From contig JAVVEE010000045.1 of assembly GCA_032251315.1 (NCBI GenBank), forward strand, positions 1 to 22,203: a DNA stretch of 22,203 nucleotides, given 5' to 3'. The translations under genes and the position numbers were made by a program. Source of the DNA: LH-M37 sp032251315 (GTDB lineage Bacteria > Pseudomonadota > Gammaproteobacteria > SZUA-229). The notes below the pieces were generated by a model. The model ran no database searches, was not told the origin of the DNA, and was given only the letters and a program-made list of their open reading frames with translations. Positions 1 to 6,140 of the stretch are shown here, piece after piece; position 1 is the stretch's first letter, and every line of letters begins with the position of its first letter.

Positions 1-74
1 GTACGCTCGGCAGCAGCATCCCTGCTGCTGACGGTCTTGATTGAAGGGTATCCTTTCCATGCGTTTTGTTAGTA
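1..74. repeat. Partial copy (right part) of a palindromic MITE-like repeat
   Basis: Positions 1-74 match 18467-18540 with two differences (position 10 G versus A, position 52 C versus A). Positions 34-60 are the right arm of a 27-bp inverted repeat whose left arm lies outside the window; the matching left arm is seen in the second copy at 18421-18447. An inner small hairpin (CAGCAG / CTGCTG) lies at 11-30. Similarity continues 14 bp past the arm (GCGTTTTGTTAGTA, 61-74) and then stops. No ORF is inside it. Seen directly; the class of element is inference. Confidence 0.85.
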
Positions 75-184
75 TATACACAGCCATTATGATGTTTTTC
101 AGGTTTTGGAATATTCATAAAAACCAATGCGATAGTATTGATATTTTTTAATGTGACGCGATTATTATGTATTTATATTTTTAT

Positions 185-214
185 TTGACTTCACGCAACA
201 GACGGCAATATTCT
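185..214 (+). promoter_or_regulatory. Sigma70-type promoter for the HMA-like gene
   Basis: TTGACT (185-190), an 18-bp spacer and TATTCT (209-214) lie in an AT-rich stretch. Transcription would begin near 221, giving a leader of about 35 nt to the start codon at 256. This placement argues against the earlier ATG at 229, which would sit almost on the transcription start. Confidence 0.6.
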
Positions 215-255
215 CGTACAGATAGTAAATGACAAATTTTTCAGGAGTAGAGAAA

Positions 256-477
256 ATGAGTGATGTGACGTTACACATAAACGAAGAGATAGATCATGAT
301 GCACGCGAAAAGCTACGCGATTCGTTACTTAAAGTCGATGGTGTAATCGCTGCAGATGTTCGCGATGAGAAGCCGCATCTGGTAGTGATTGGATACGAGC
401 CAGAAGACGTAGATGCAAAGAAGTTTATTGAAGTCGCAGAAAACCAGGGCTTGCACGGCCAGCTGGTCGGATTTTAA
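256..477 (+). CDS. Small HMA-fold protein without metal-binding cysteines
   Basis: A 73-residue cytoplasmic protein. Its alternating strand and helix pattern (VTLHI, a helix over DAREKLRDSLLKV, DGVIAADV, HLVVIGY, a helix over AKKFIEVAENQG, LVGF) fits the ferredoxin-like beta-alpha-beta-beta-alpha-beta fold of heavy-metal-associated domains. It contains no cysteine at all, so the CxxC copper/zinc loop of CopZ or Atx1 is absent and metal transfer of that kind is not expected. The start at 256 is chosen because AGGAG at 243-247 lies 8 nt upstream; an in-frame ATG at 229 has no ribosome site. It has its own promoter and stands alone, convergent to the cytochrome operon. The fold assignment is moderately sure; the role is unknown. 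Confidence 0.7.
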   Translation: MSDVTLHINEEIDHDAREKLRDSLLKVDGVIAADVRDEKPHLVVIGYEPEDVDAKKFIEVAENQGLHGQLVGF

Positions 478-501
478 AACATTGTTGGCGGTTGGCAGTT
501 T

Positions 502-535
502 AAAAATAGTGGTAAAACGATTTTAACTTACCACT
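502..535 (-). terminator. Terminator hairpin between convergent genes
   Basis: AGTGGTAA (508-515) pairs with TTACCACT (528-535). Read on the minus strand the stem is followed by ATTTTTAAA, so it looks like a Rho-independent terminator for the cytochrome/phosphoesterase/peroxidase operon. On the plus strand it is followed only by a weaker CTTTTC about 10 nt on, so it may also serve the upstream small gene less efficiently. Confidence 0.65.
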
Positions 536-548
536 GCTAACTATCTTT

Positions 549-953
549 TCAATGCTTGCCCGGTGCCAGTGGTACATTGCGCCGTTCTTCGGTGATGTAG
601 GCCTGCATTGCGGTCATACGGGGGTCATCCAGTGTCAGTGGGCTGGATTCAAGCGGATTTTCAATGCACCAGTTGATCATTTCTGAAAACACCGCCACCT
701 TGCCCAGCTGCTGCTGAAACTTCGGATAGGTTTCGGGATGGGTGTTGGCTGCGTTCGGGTGGCACTGGTCGCAGGAGACGGTGTTTTTATTACCCAGTCC
801 ACCATGGAACAGTTTGCTACCTTCGTCAACCACCTTCATGTACTGTTGTTTCCAGCGTTTCAAATCAGCCTCGGTGAACTCGTCCGCCAGTAAGTGTTGT
901 GCAGGCAGAAGTAATGTCGCGACCAGAATTACTCTTGAATTAAGTGCCTTCAT
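549..953 (-). CDS. Exported monoheme c-type cytochrome, SoxA-like tail
   Basis: A 134-residue periplasmic electron-transfer protein. A signal peptide (hydrophobic core VILVATLLL, likely cut after LLA near residue 23) precedes one heme c site, CDQCH (Cys61, Cys64, His65). The segment after the heme (INWCIENPL, a loop with SSPLTLDDPR, then MQAYITEERR) resembles the heme domain end of SoxA-type cytochromes. It contains an extra lone cysteine (Cys96) and several Met residues that could be the distal ligand. The start at 953 is preferred because GGAGG lies 8 nt upstream; the ATG at 959 is too close to it. Last gene of a three-gene operon, 20 bp after the phosphoesterase stop. Cytochrome identity is firm; partner and SoxA kinship are inferred. 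Confidence 0.85.
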   Translation of the reverse strand: MKALNSRVILVATLLLPAQHLLADEFTEADLKRWKQQYMKVVDEGSKLFHGGLGNKNTVSCDQCHPNAANTHPETYPKFQQQLGKVAVFSEMINWCIENPLESSPLTLDDPRMTAMQAYITEERRNVPLAPGKH

Positions 954-973
954 AATCATCCCCTCCGTCTTGT

Positions 974-2056
974 TTAGAAATGCTTCATCGGTGGAATGCG
1001 CGCTGACTCTGCCTGATGGCCACTGTCGACCGGATGGCCTTTTTTCTTGTCGAAAATCACACTCCGGTTTCGGTTATCGGGCAGCGCGTAATGTACATCT
1101 ATGTCACCTGTGTGCATATTGATAAACTGCCAGCCGGTGCCGTCGCGTTCGAAAAACGGGTCGGCGCGATTTATCTCCACGGTCAGTTTGGGCAGATAAC
1201 TTGCTTGCCGAGTATAGGTGGATGGATAGGGCCAGGGCCACGCTGTTGCCATCACCGCATGGAAGCTGATGTTGTCGATCTGGTTGTACTGTATCTGATG
1301 CACATGCCCGTACAGCACAGTCACCTTGTCGAAGGGTTTTAGCATGGCCTGAATCTGTTCGGCGTCATCGGTCCAGAAATTCCAGCCCTTGTAGATTTTC
1401 TGTAATGGTGAATGCGACACCACCACCAGCGGGGTATTCTTGCTGACTTTTTCAAGATCCTTGCGCAGCCATTCGCGCTGAGGATCGCCGACCAGAAATG
1501 GCGAACCGTCGGGGTTGTCCAGACGCGCCATGGCTTTCATGCGGTGCATGGGAGAGTCCCATTTTTTATGAATCCAGTCATCATGGGTAAGAATGCTGTT
1601 CAGCACCACAAAGTGCACACCCTTGTGATCGAAACTGTAATGGTCTGGACCAATGCGCTTCCGCCAGTGCTCGCCGAGATCCAGATAATAGTCATGCTCG
1701 CCCATGACGTGATGCACGTCACCGCGCAATGCCCCGAGTAGATCAAGACCATGATCGATTTCTTCAGGTGTACCCAGCTGGGCGATGTCACCGCCGTAAA
1801 AAATAAAGTCGGGTCGCGGCGTCAAAAGGTTGGCTTCAGCAATGGCGCGAGTCAGGCCGCGATCCCAGTTGCGCACAAAATTATTACCCTTGATGTGGGT
1901 GATGTGGGAGTCGGAGATATAGGCAAATGTGAAACTCTCCGCCTGGGTTTTACCAAAGGCGACCTCGACCAGACTCAGCGGCAGACTGCCGGCGGCGATT
2001 AAGGCACTGCCTTTTTTCAGAAACTCGCGGCGATTGAAGTGGTTTTTTCGATTCAT
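974..2056 (-). CDS. Tat-exported calcineurin-like metallophosphoesterase
   Basis: A 360-residue protein with a twin-arginine signal (NRREFLKKG, residues 8-16, followed by a hydrophobic stretch), so it should be folded with its metals and exported to the periplasm. The metallophosphoesterase motifs run in order: DSH (Asp49, His51), GGD (Asp90), GEHD (119-122), SH (His215) and GHVH (250-253). These build a dinuclear metal site that hydrolyses phosphomono- or diesters. The third motif has Glu120 where the family normally has Asn (GNHD). The substrate is unknown; the closest familiar group is the CpdA-like phosphodiesterases, and the 5'-nucleotidase C-terminal domain of SoxB is absent. GGAGAG lies 6 nt before the start. 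It is sandwiched between a diheme peroxidase and a cytochrome c gene, so a periplasmic redox link is likely. Confidence 0.88.
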   Translation of the reverse strand: MNRKNHFNRREFLKKGSALIAAGSLPLSLVEVAFGKTQAESFTFAYISDSHITHIKGNNFVRNWDRGLTRAIAEANLLTPRPDFIFYGGDIAQLGTPEEIDHGLDLLGALRGDVHHVMGEHDYYLDLGEHWRKRIGPDHYSFDHKGVHFVVLNSILTHDDWIHKKWDSPMHRMKAMARLDNPDGSPFLVGDPQREWLRKDLEKVSKNTPLVVVSHSPLQKIYKGWNFWTDDAEQIQAMLKPFDKVTVLYGHVHQIQYNQIDNISFHAVMATAWPWPYPSTYTRQASYLPKLTVEINRADPFFERDGTGWQFINMHTGDIDVHYALPDNRNRSVIFDKKKGHPVDSGHQAESARIPPMKHF

Positions 2057-2071
2057 GTCGTCTCTCCGTTA

Positions 2072-3214
2072 TTAATCGATGATCTTTGTGCTGCTCACCT
2101 TCGCGGCGATGCCCGGACTGGTCAGCGCTTTCAGAAATGCCACCAGATCTTTCTTTTGCTGATCAGAAAGATTCAGCGGGCGAATGCCGCCACTGAGAAA
2201 TGGCGTGAGCGGATCATCCGGGTTGACCCGGCCACCGTTGTTGTAGAAATTAACCATGTCCTCCAGCGTTTTCTGACTGCCGTCATGCATGTATGGAGGA
2301 GTGAGTTCAATATTACGCAGAGTCGGTGTTTTAAAAGCGCCAATCTTGTTGATGTCTTCATTGACCGCAAATCGGCCCAGTTCTGAAGCATCCGGATCGG
2401 AAAGTACCGTCACATCGACATCGGCACCTTCATTTTTGGCTTTCAAAAAATCTTCTGCGATCTCGCCGACACGGCCCTGAATGTTCTTGAAGCCAACACC
2501 GATATTATGGAAACGATTGTCGGTGAACAGGGCCTGATCATGTTCGATGAGGTGGCAGGAAACGCAACGTCCCTGACCCAGATAGACCTCCAGACCACGC
2601 ACAGCCGCTTCGCTCATTGCCGATTTATCGCCGCCATACTGGTAACGGTCGAATGGGGAATCACCGGCAACGATGGTACGCTCAAAACTGGCGACTGCTT
2701 TAGCATAATGATCAATGGTTATGTCCTTCTTATCGACGCCAAATACCTGTTTGAAGGCTTTTACATAAGCGGCATCATCGCGGATGATTTTAAGCAGCGC
2801 ATCATGATTGGGCAGGCCACCTTCGACCGGGTTAACGGGCGGCTGTTTCGACTGTTCCTCCAGATTCGGTTCGCGTCCATCCCAGAACTGCATTTGCATG
2901 TAGGCGGCATTAATGACCGTGGGTGCGTTGCGGGTTCCGAGCAAGCCGTTGTGCCCCTTGGAAACGGCGCGATGATCGGTAAAGGCTTTTTCTTCGGCAT
3001 GACAGGTGGCACAACTGATCTTGCCGTCAGCGCTGAAACGCTCTTCGTGATACAGGCGATCCCCCAGCGCGATTTTGGCATCGGACTGCGGGTTATCCGC
3101 CGGAATCGGCACCGCCGGCAGTCCCAGCGGAGCCGCATTCACCAGCGACATCCCCGCCGCTGAAATCACTATCCCCAATGCAATAATTCGACAGCTATCC
3201 AGAGTGGTCATCAT
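2072..3214 (-). CDS. Periplasmic diheme cytochrome c peroxidase / MauG-family protein
   Basis: A 380-residue protein with a signal peptide (hydrophobic IIALGIVISAAGMSLVNAA near residues 10-28). Two heme c sites are present: CATCH (68-72) and CVSCH (217-221). Trp111 sits in FWDGRE between the hemes. The C-terminal FKTPTLRNIELTPPYMHDGS block (294-313) is the usual family signature. Classical members reduce H2O2 with electrons from a small cytochrome c; MauG-like members oxidise protein side chains. Sequence alone does not separate the two. GAGGAG lies just upstream of ATGATG. It is the first gene of an operon with the metallophosphoesterase (15-bp gap) and a monoheme cytochrome that could be its electron donor. 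Confidence 0.9.
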   Translation of the reverse strand: MMTTLDSCRIIALGIVISAAGMSLVNAAPLGLPAVPIPADNPQSDAKIALGDRLYHEERFSADGKISCATCHAEEKAFTDHRAVSKGHNGLLGTRNAPTVINAAYMQMQFWDGREPNLEEQSKQPPVNPVEGGLPNHDALLKIIRDDAAYVKAFKQVFGVDKKDITIDHYAKAVASFERTIVAGDSPFDRYQYGGDKSAMSEAAVRGLEVYLGQGRCVSCHLIEHDQALFTDNRFHNIGVGFKNIQGRVGEIAEDFLKAKNEGADVDVTVLSDPDASELGRFAVNEDINKIGAFKTPTLRNIELTPPYMHDGSQKTLEDMVNFYNNGGRVNPDDPLTPFLSGGIRPLNLSDQQKKDLVAFLKALTSPGIAAKVSSTKIID

Positions 3215-3449
3215 GGTGGTCTCCTCAATGGCTCAAAGCGGAAAAATGCAGCTGGTTTTTTTACACCGTAATATAACTACAGGTAAACGATGCTATCGTG
3301 CGTCTTATTTAGATTCATTGATAAAACGCAATGATTCAGACTGTAATAGGTATGGGTTCGATGGCCTGACAACGCTGAAAGTACTCAGCGTCTCAGAGTG
3401 CTCCGAGTTATCCTGCGGAACTCAAGTGGCGGCAACGGTTAAGCCGGTA

Positions 3450-4409
3450 TTACAACCAGCGTACGCGTTTAAATACATACAGCATCAGTAAGGCAATGCC
3501 CAGCATCGCGGACAGCAGAATGAAATAACCGTGCTCGCTTTTCAGTTCCGGCATGTATTCAAAATTCATGCCGTAGATGCCGACCAGCAACGTCTGGGGG
3601 ACGAAGATAGCGGTGATGATGGTGAGTACTTTCATGATCTGATTGAGTCGGTGGCTGTTCAGGCTGATGTAGGCTTCGATGAGATCGGTGATGACATTCT
3701 GATACACGCCGGAGAGGCTGCTGAATCTTTCGATAAGGGCGTAAATATCATCAAACTCGTCATGTTCATACTGCGCGTTTTTATGCATTTTCCGGCGCAG
3801 GTTGTCGAAGACGTTTTCATGATAAGCCAGAATGCGATGCATTTTCCGCAGGCTGGTGTTGTAGCCCACCAGCTCTTTCATCAGTGTGTCGGTGGGGCTG
3901 TCGAACAGCTCATCTTCGATGATGTCCAGGCGCTGTTCCAGATTCAGTAATATATTGCCATAACGTTGTGCCACGCGTCGGCTCATAGCGGTGACTATAG
4001 AGATAGGCAAGGTCCCGTCGCAGCCGTCGCGTTCCAGCGTTGCCCACAGTTTGGCCAGATAGGGGGAAGCTTTGGAATGACGCGTAACCAGAAAACCCTC
4101 GCCGGCAAACATCGCCAGTTGCAGGGTGCTGAAATCGAGTGAGTCAGACTCGGCATCCAGGGGTTTGAGTAACAGGTATATATAGTTTTCAAAAACTTCA
4201 AAACTGGGCGGGTGCCGCTCGCGCTGGGCTTCGATAAGGGCGCCGTTATCCAGGGAAAAATGCTCAATGAGAAAGGCGTGTTCCTGCTCCGCCGGTTCGT
4301 CGTGCAGATCCAGCCAGATCCAGCTGTCAGGATTATTGCGCCATTGTTCTAATAATTCCCGGCCGCCCACCTGAGTGGTGTTGTTATGGCACAACATAAA
4401 CTGCATCAT
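3450..4409 (-). CDS. CorA-family divalent cation (Mg2+/Co2+/Zn2+) transporter
   Basis: A 319-residue inner-membrane protein. A large soluble N-terminal domain with a long helical part (about 140-260) is followed by two transmembrane segments at about 262-279 and 295-313. The selectivity signature GMN (280-282, in YGMNFEYMPEL) lies at the end of the first one, as in all CorA channels, which work as pentamers. Length matches the family (about 315). Its ATG overlaps the mscS stop as ATGA, and AGGAG inside the end of mscS is its ribosome site, so the two are translationally coupled. Cation specificity (CorA versus ZntB) is not certain: the MPEL loop favours CorA-type Mg2+ transport. Confidence 0.88.
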   Translation of the reverse strand: MMQFMLCHNNTTQVGGRELLEQWRNNPDSWIWLDLHDEPAEQEHAFLIEHFSLDNGALIEAQRERHPPSFEVFENYIYLLLKPLDAESDSLDFSTLQLAMFAGEGFLVTRHSKASPYLAKLWATLERDGCDGTLPISIVTAMSRRVAQRYGNILLNLEQRLDIIEDELFDSPTDTLMKELVGYNTSLRKMHRILAYHENVFDNLRRKMHKNAQYEHDEFDDIYALIERFSSLSGVYQNVITDLIEAYISLNSHRLNQIMKVLTIITAIFVPQTLLVGIYGMNFEYMPELKSEHGYFILLSAMLGIALLMLYVFKRVRWL

Positions 4410-5746
4410 GAATCTTCTCCTGATTTTGTCGGCTGGTCGTTACGATTTTTAAGCTGTTCGAAGCCGCTGCGTAAATGCAGGTCGCGTTGCGGGAAGGGGA
4501 TTTCGATGCCGTGTTCATGGAAGCGATCCCAGATGCCGAGCAGTACTTCACTCAATACATTGGCGCGACCATTCTGAGGATCGTTGATCCACAGGCGCAG
4601 CTCCAGATCCACCGAGCTGTTGCCGAAACCTTTCAGTAGACAGCGCGGTTCCGGCTCTTTCATAATGCGACTTACTGACTGAGACGCCTCCACACAAAGC
4701 TTGATTGCCAGCCGTACATCCGCCTTATAGGAAATGCCGACCGGCAGTCTCAAACGTACCAGGTCGTTGCTGTATGACCAGTTCTCCACCCGTTCGGTTA
4801 TGAGTATTTCATTGGGGATGAGGTGCTCAATGCCATCACGGGTAATCACCGACACATAGCGCGCGCTGAGGTGATTGATCCAGCCGAAAGTTTCACCCAC
4901 GGCAATGACGTCGCCGGGCTTGATGGAGCGATCCATGAGCAGGATGACGCCGCTGATCAGGTTAGAAAATATTTTCTGTAGACCAAAACCCAGCCCGACA
5001 CCAAGTGCGCCACCGAAGATGGCCAGCGCCGTTAAATCAATTCCGACCGCAGAAAATGTGATCAGAAAAGCGGCGGTGATCAGGGCAATGTGTAGCAGCT
5101 TGACGCTGAGTACTCGCATGGCGGGGGTGATGCTTTCCGAATTTTCCAGTCGCCGATCGAGAAAGCCGGCCAGAACATGGGCCAGCCACAGCGAGAGCCA
5201 TAATAAAAGTCCCGCCTTGATAATCACTAACGGCGACAGGCGCATTGAACCCATGGTGAAAGAGATGCTGTCCAGTAATTCCAGAGTGGGGTGTAACCAT
5301 CCGAAAATATTGAGCACGGCCAGCGTCCATGCCACGGTAGCAATAAGGCGGGCGGTGGCGCGATTACTGACCAGTTTCGAAGTGATGCGTATTAATAACC
5401 AGGCGCTAAGCAGGCTGGCGACGGGGGTAAGCAGGCTGTGCGGTTGCTCCAGGTAGACATAAACCTGAATGGCGCTCCATTGCAATAACAGCCAGACCAG
5501 CGTGTTGGCAAACTCATTGAGTGTGACGATGAGCAGATTAAAACTCGCGACCCTTCCTCCGGCGGAAGAGACCCGGTCAAGCAGCTTGCGCAGTTGCGGG
5601 GTTAGAAACCAGCGCGCCATGATAAAAACAGCGATAATAACCCCAAGCTGTATCCAGAAGTCAACAGAAGCCAGTAAAACCAGCAGCTCAGTAAACCTTT
5701 CTGAAAACATTGTTTCTATTTGAGCGGGTTCAGGCCAGCTAGACAT
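4406..5746 (-). CDS. MscS-family mechanosensitive ion channel
   Basis: A 446-residue inner-membrane protein. Several N-terminal transmembrane helices (about 22-46, 68-98, 106-124, 132-152, 170-195, 212-234) precede the glycine/alanine-rich pore helix at about 240-268 (GGALGVGLGFGLQKIFSNLISG). A beta domain follows (GDVIAVGETFGWI, LIPNEILI) and then the alpha/beta vestibule to the C-terminus. It is longer than E. coli MscS (286) and closer to the extended YbdG/YnaI type. Such channels open when membrane tension rises on hypo-osmotic shock and release solutes. AAGGA lies 7 nt before the start. It overlaps the downstream corA by 4 nt, forming a two-gene ion homeostasis unit. Confidence 0.92.
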   Translation of the reverse strand: MSSWPEPAQIETMFSERFTELLVLLASVDFWIQLGVIIAVFIMARWFLTPQLRKLLDRVSSAGGRVASFNLLIVTLNEFANTLVWLLLQWSAIQVYVYLEQPHSLLTPVASLLSAWLLIRITSKLVSNRATARLIATVAWTLAVLNIFGWLHPTLELLDSISFTMGSMRLSPLVIIKAGLLLWLSLWLAHVLAGFLDRRLENSESITPAMRVLSVKLLHIALITAAFLITFSAVGIDLTALAIFGGALGVGLGFGLQKIFSNLISGVILLMDRSIKPGDVIAVGETFGWINHLSARYVSVITRDGIEHLIPNEILITERVENWSYSNDLVRLRLPVGISYKADVRLAIKLCVEASQSVSRIMKEPEPRCLLKGFGNSSVDLELRLWINDPQNGRANVLSEVLLGIWDRFHEHGIEIPFPQRDLHLRSGFEQLKNRNDQPTKSGEDS

Positions 5747-5910
5747 GATGGAGTCCTTGTTTTAACGATGTTATAGAGTGCTGTGATTATGGGTTATTCT
5801 ACCAATGAGTACCACATAAGGTATAAATAACAATTTTTTCTGCACGGGTGAAGATGAGTGCTAACGAAGGAAGTCGTTATACACAATTTAAGGATGTGAG
5901 TTTATATTGA

Positions 5911-5929
5911 ATATGCCTGGACGGCATAT
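5911..5929 (-). terminator. Hairpin downstream of tRNA-Leu
   Basis: ATATGCC (5911-5917) pairs with GGCATAT (5923-5929) around a 5-nt loop, 13 nt beyond the CCA end of the tRNA on the minus strand. The following bases on the minus strand are AT-rich but not a clean T run, so termination or 3' processing is possible rather than proven. Confidence 0.45.
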
Positions 5930-5941
5930 AGATACTAAAGA

Positions 5942-6028
5942 TGGTGCCGAGAAGAGGACTTGAACCTCCACGACCATAAGGCCACTAGCACCTGAAGCTA
6001 GCGCGTCTACCAATTCCGCCACCTCGGC
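5942..6028 (-). tRNA. tRNA-Leu (anticodon CAG)
   Basis: An 87-nt class II tRNA on the minus strand. The acceptor stem GCCGAGG pairs with TCTCGGC (last pair G-U), followed by A and an encoded CCA. The anticodon loop TTCAGGT is closed by CTAGC/GCTAG and gives anticodon CAG, reading CUG leucine codons. The long variable arm (GGCCTTATGGTC region) is typical of tRNA-Leu, and the T loop is TTCAAGT. It closely resembles the E. coli tRNA-Leu(CAG). It stands alone, divergent from rnr. Confidence 0.96.
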
Positions 6029-6066
6029 AAAGGTGAGTCTGGATCACTGATCCGGAACAGAGCGCG

Positions 6067-6095
6067 ACTTTACATGCAGATTGTACGTCTGTCAA
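6067..6095 (-). promoter_or_regulatory. Promoter of tRNA-Leu
   Basis: On the minus strand a perfect TTGACA (6095-6090), a 17-bp spacer and TAAAGT (6072-6067) are followed by a GC-rich CGCGCT discriminator. GC-rich discriminators are typical of stable-RNA promoters under stringent control. Transcription would begin about 30 nt before the mature tRNA 5' end at 6028. Confidence 0.72.
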
Positions 6096-6140
6096 TTTGC
6101 AACGCTATGAATATTTTGATTTGGCGGTTACAATTCGCGG

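Noticed and set aside
974..2056. Metallophosphoesterase as SoxB of a sulfur-oxidation cluster
   Set aside because: It lacks the 5'-nucleotidase C-terminal domain and is far shorter than SoxB; no soxYZ or true soxAX is nearby.
2507..3163. A 218-codon plus-strand open frame opposite the diheme peroxidase
   Set aside because: It is antisense to a clearly coding frame with heme motifs and signal peptide, has no ribosome site and no recognisable domain.
3215..3449. Possible gene or RNA between corA and the peroxidase
   Set aside because: Only a short CGCTGA/TCAGCG hairpin (3373-3390) without T tract and no coding-like frame were seen; probably the promoter region of the peroxidase operon.
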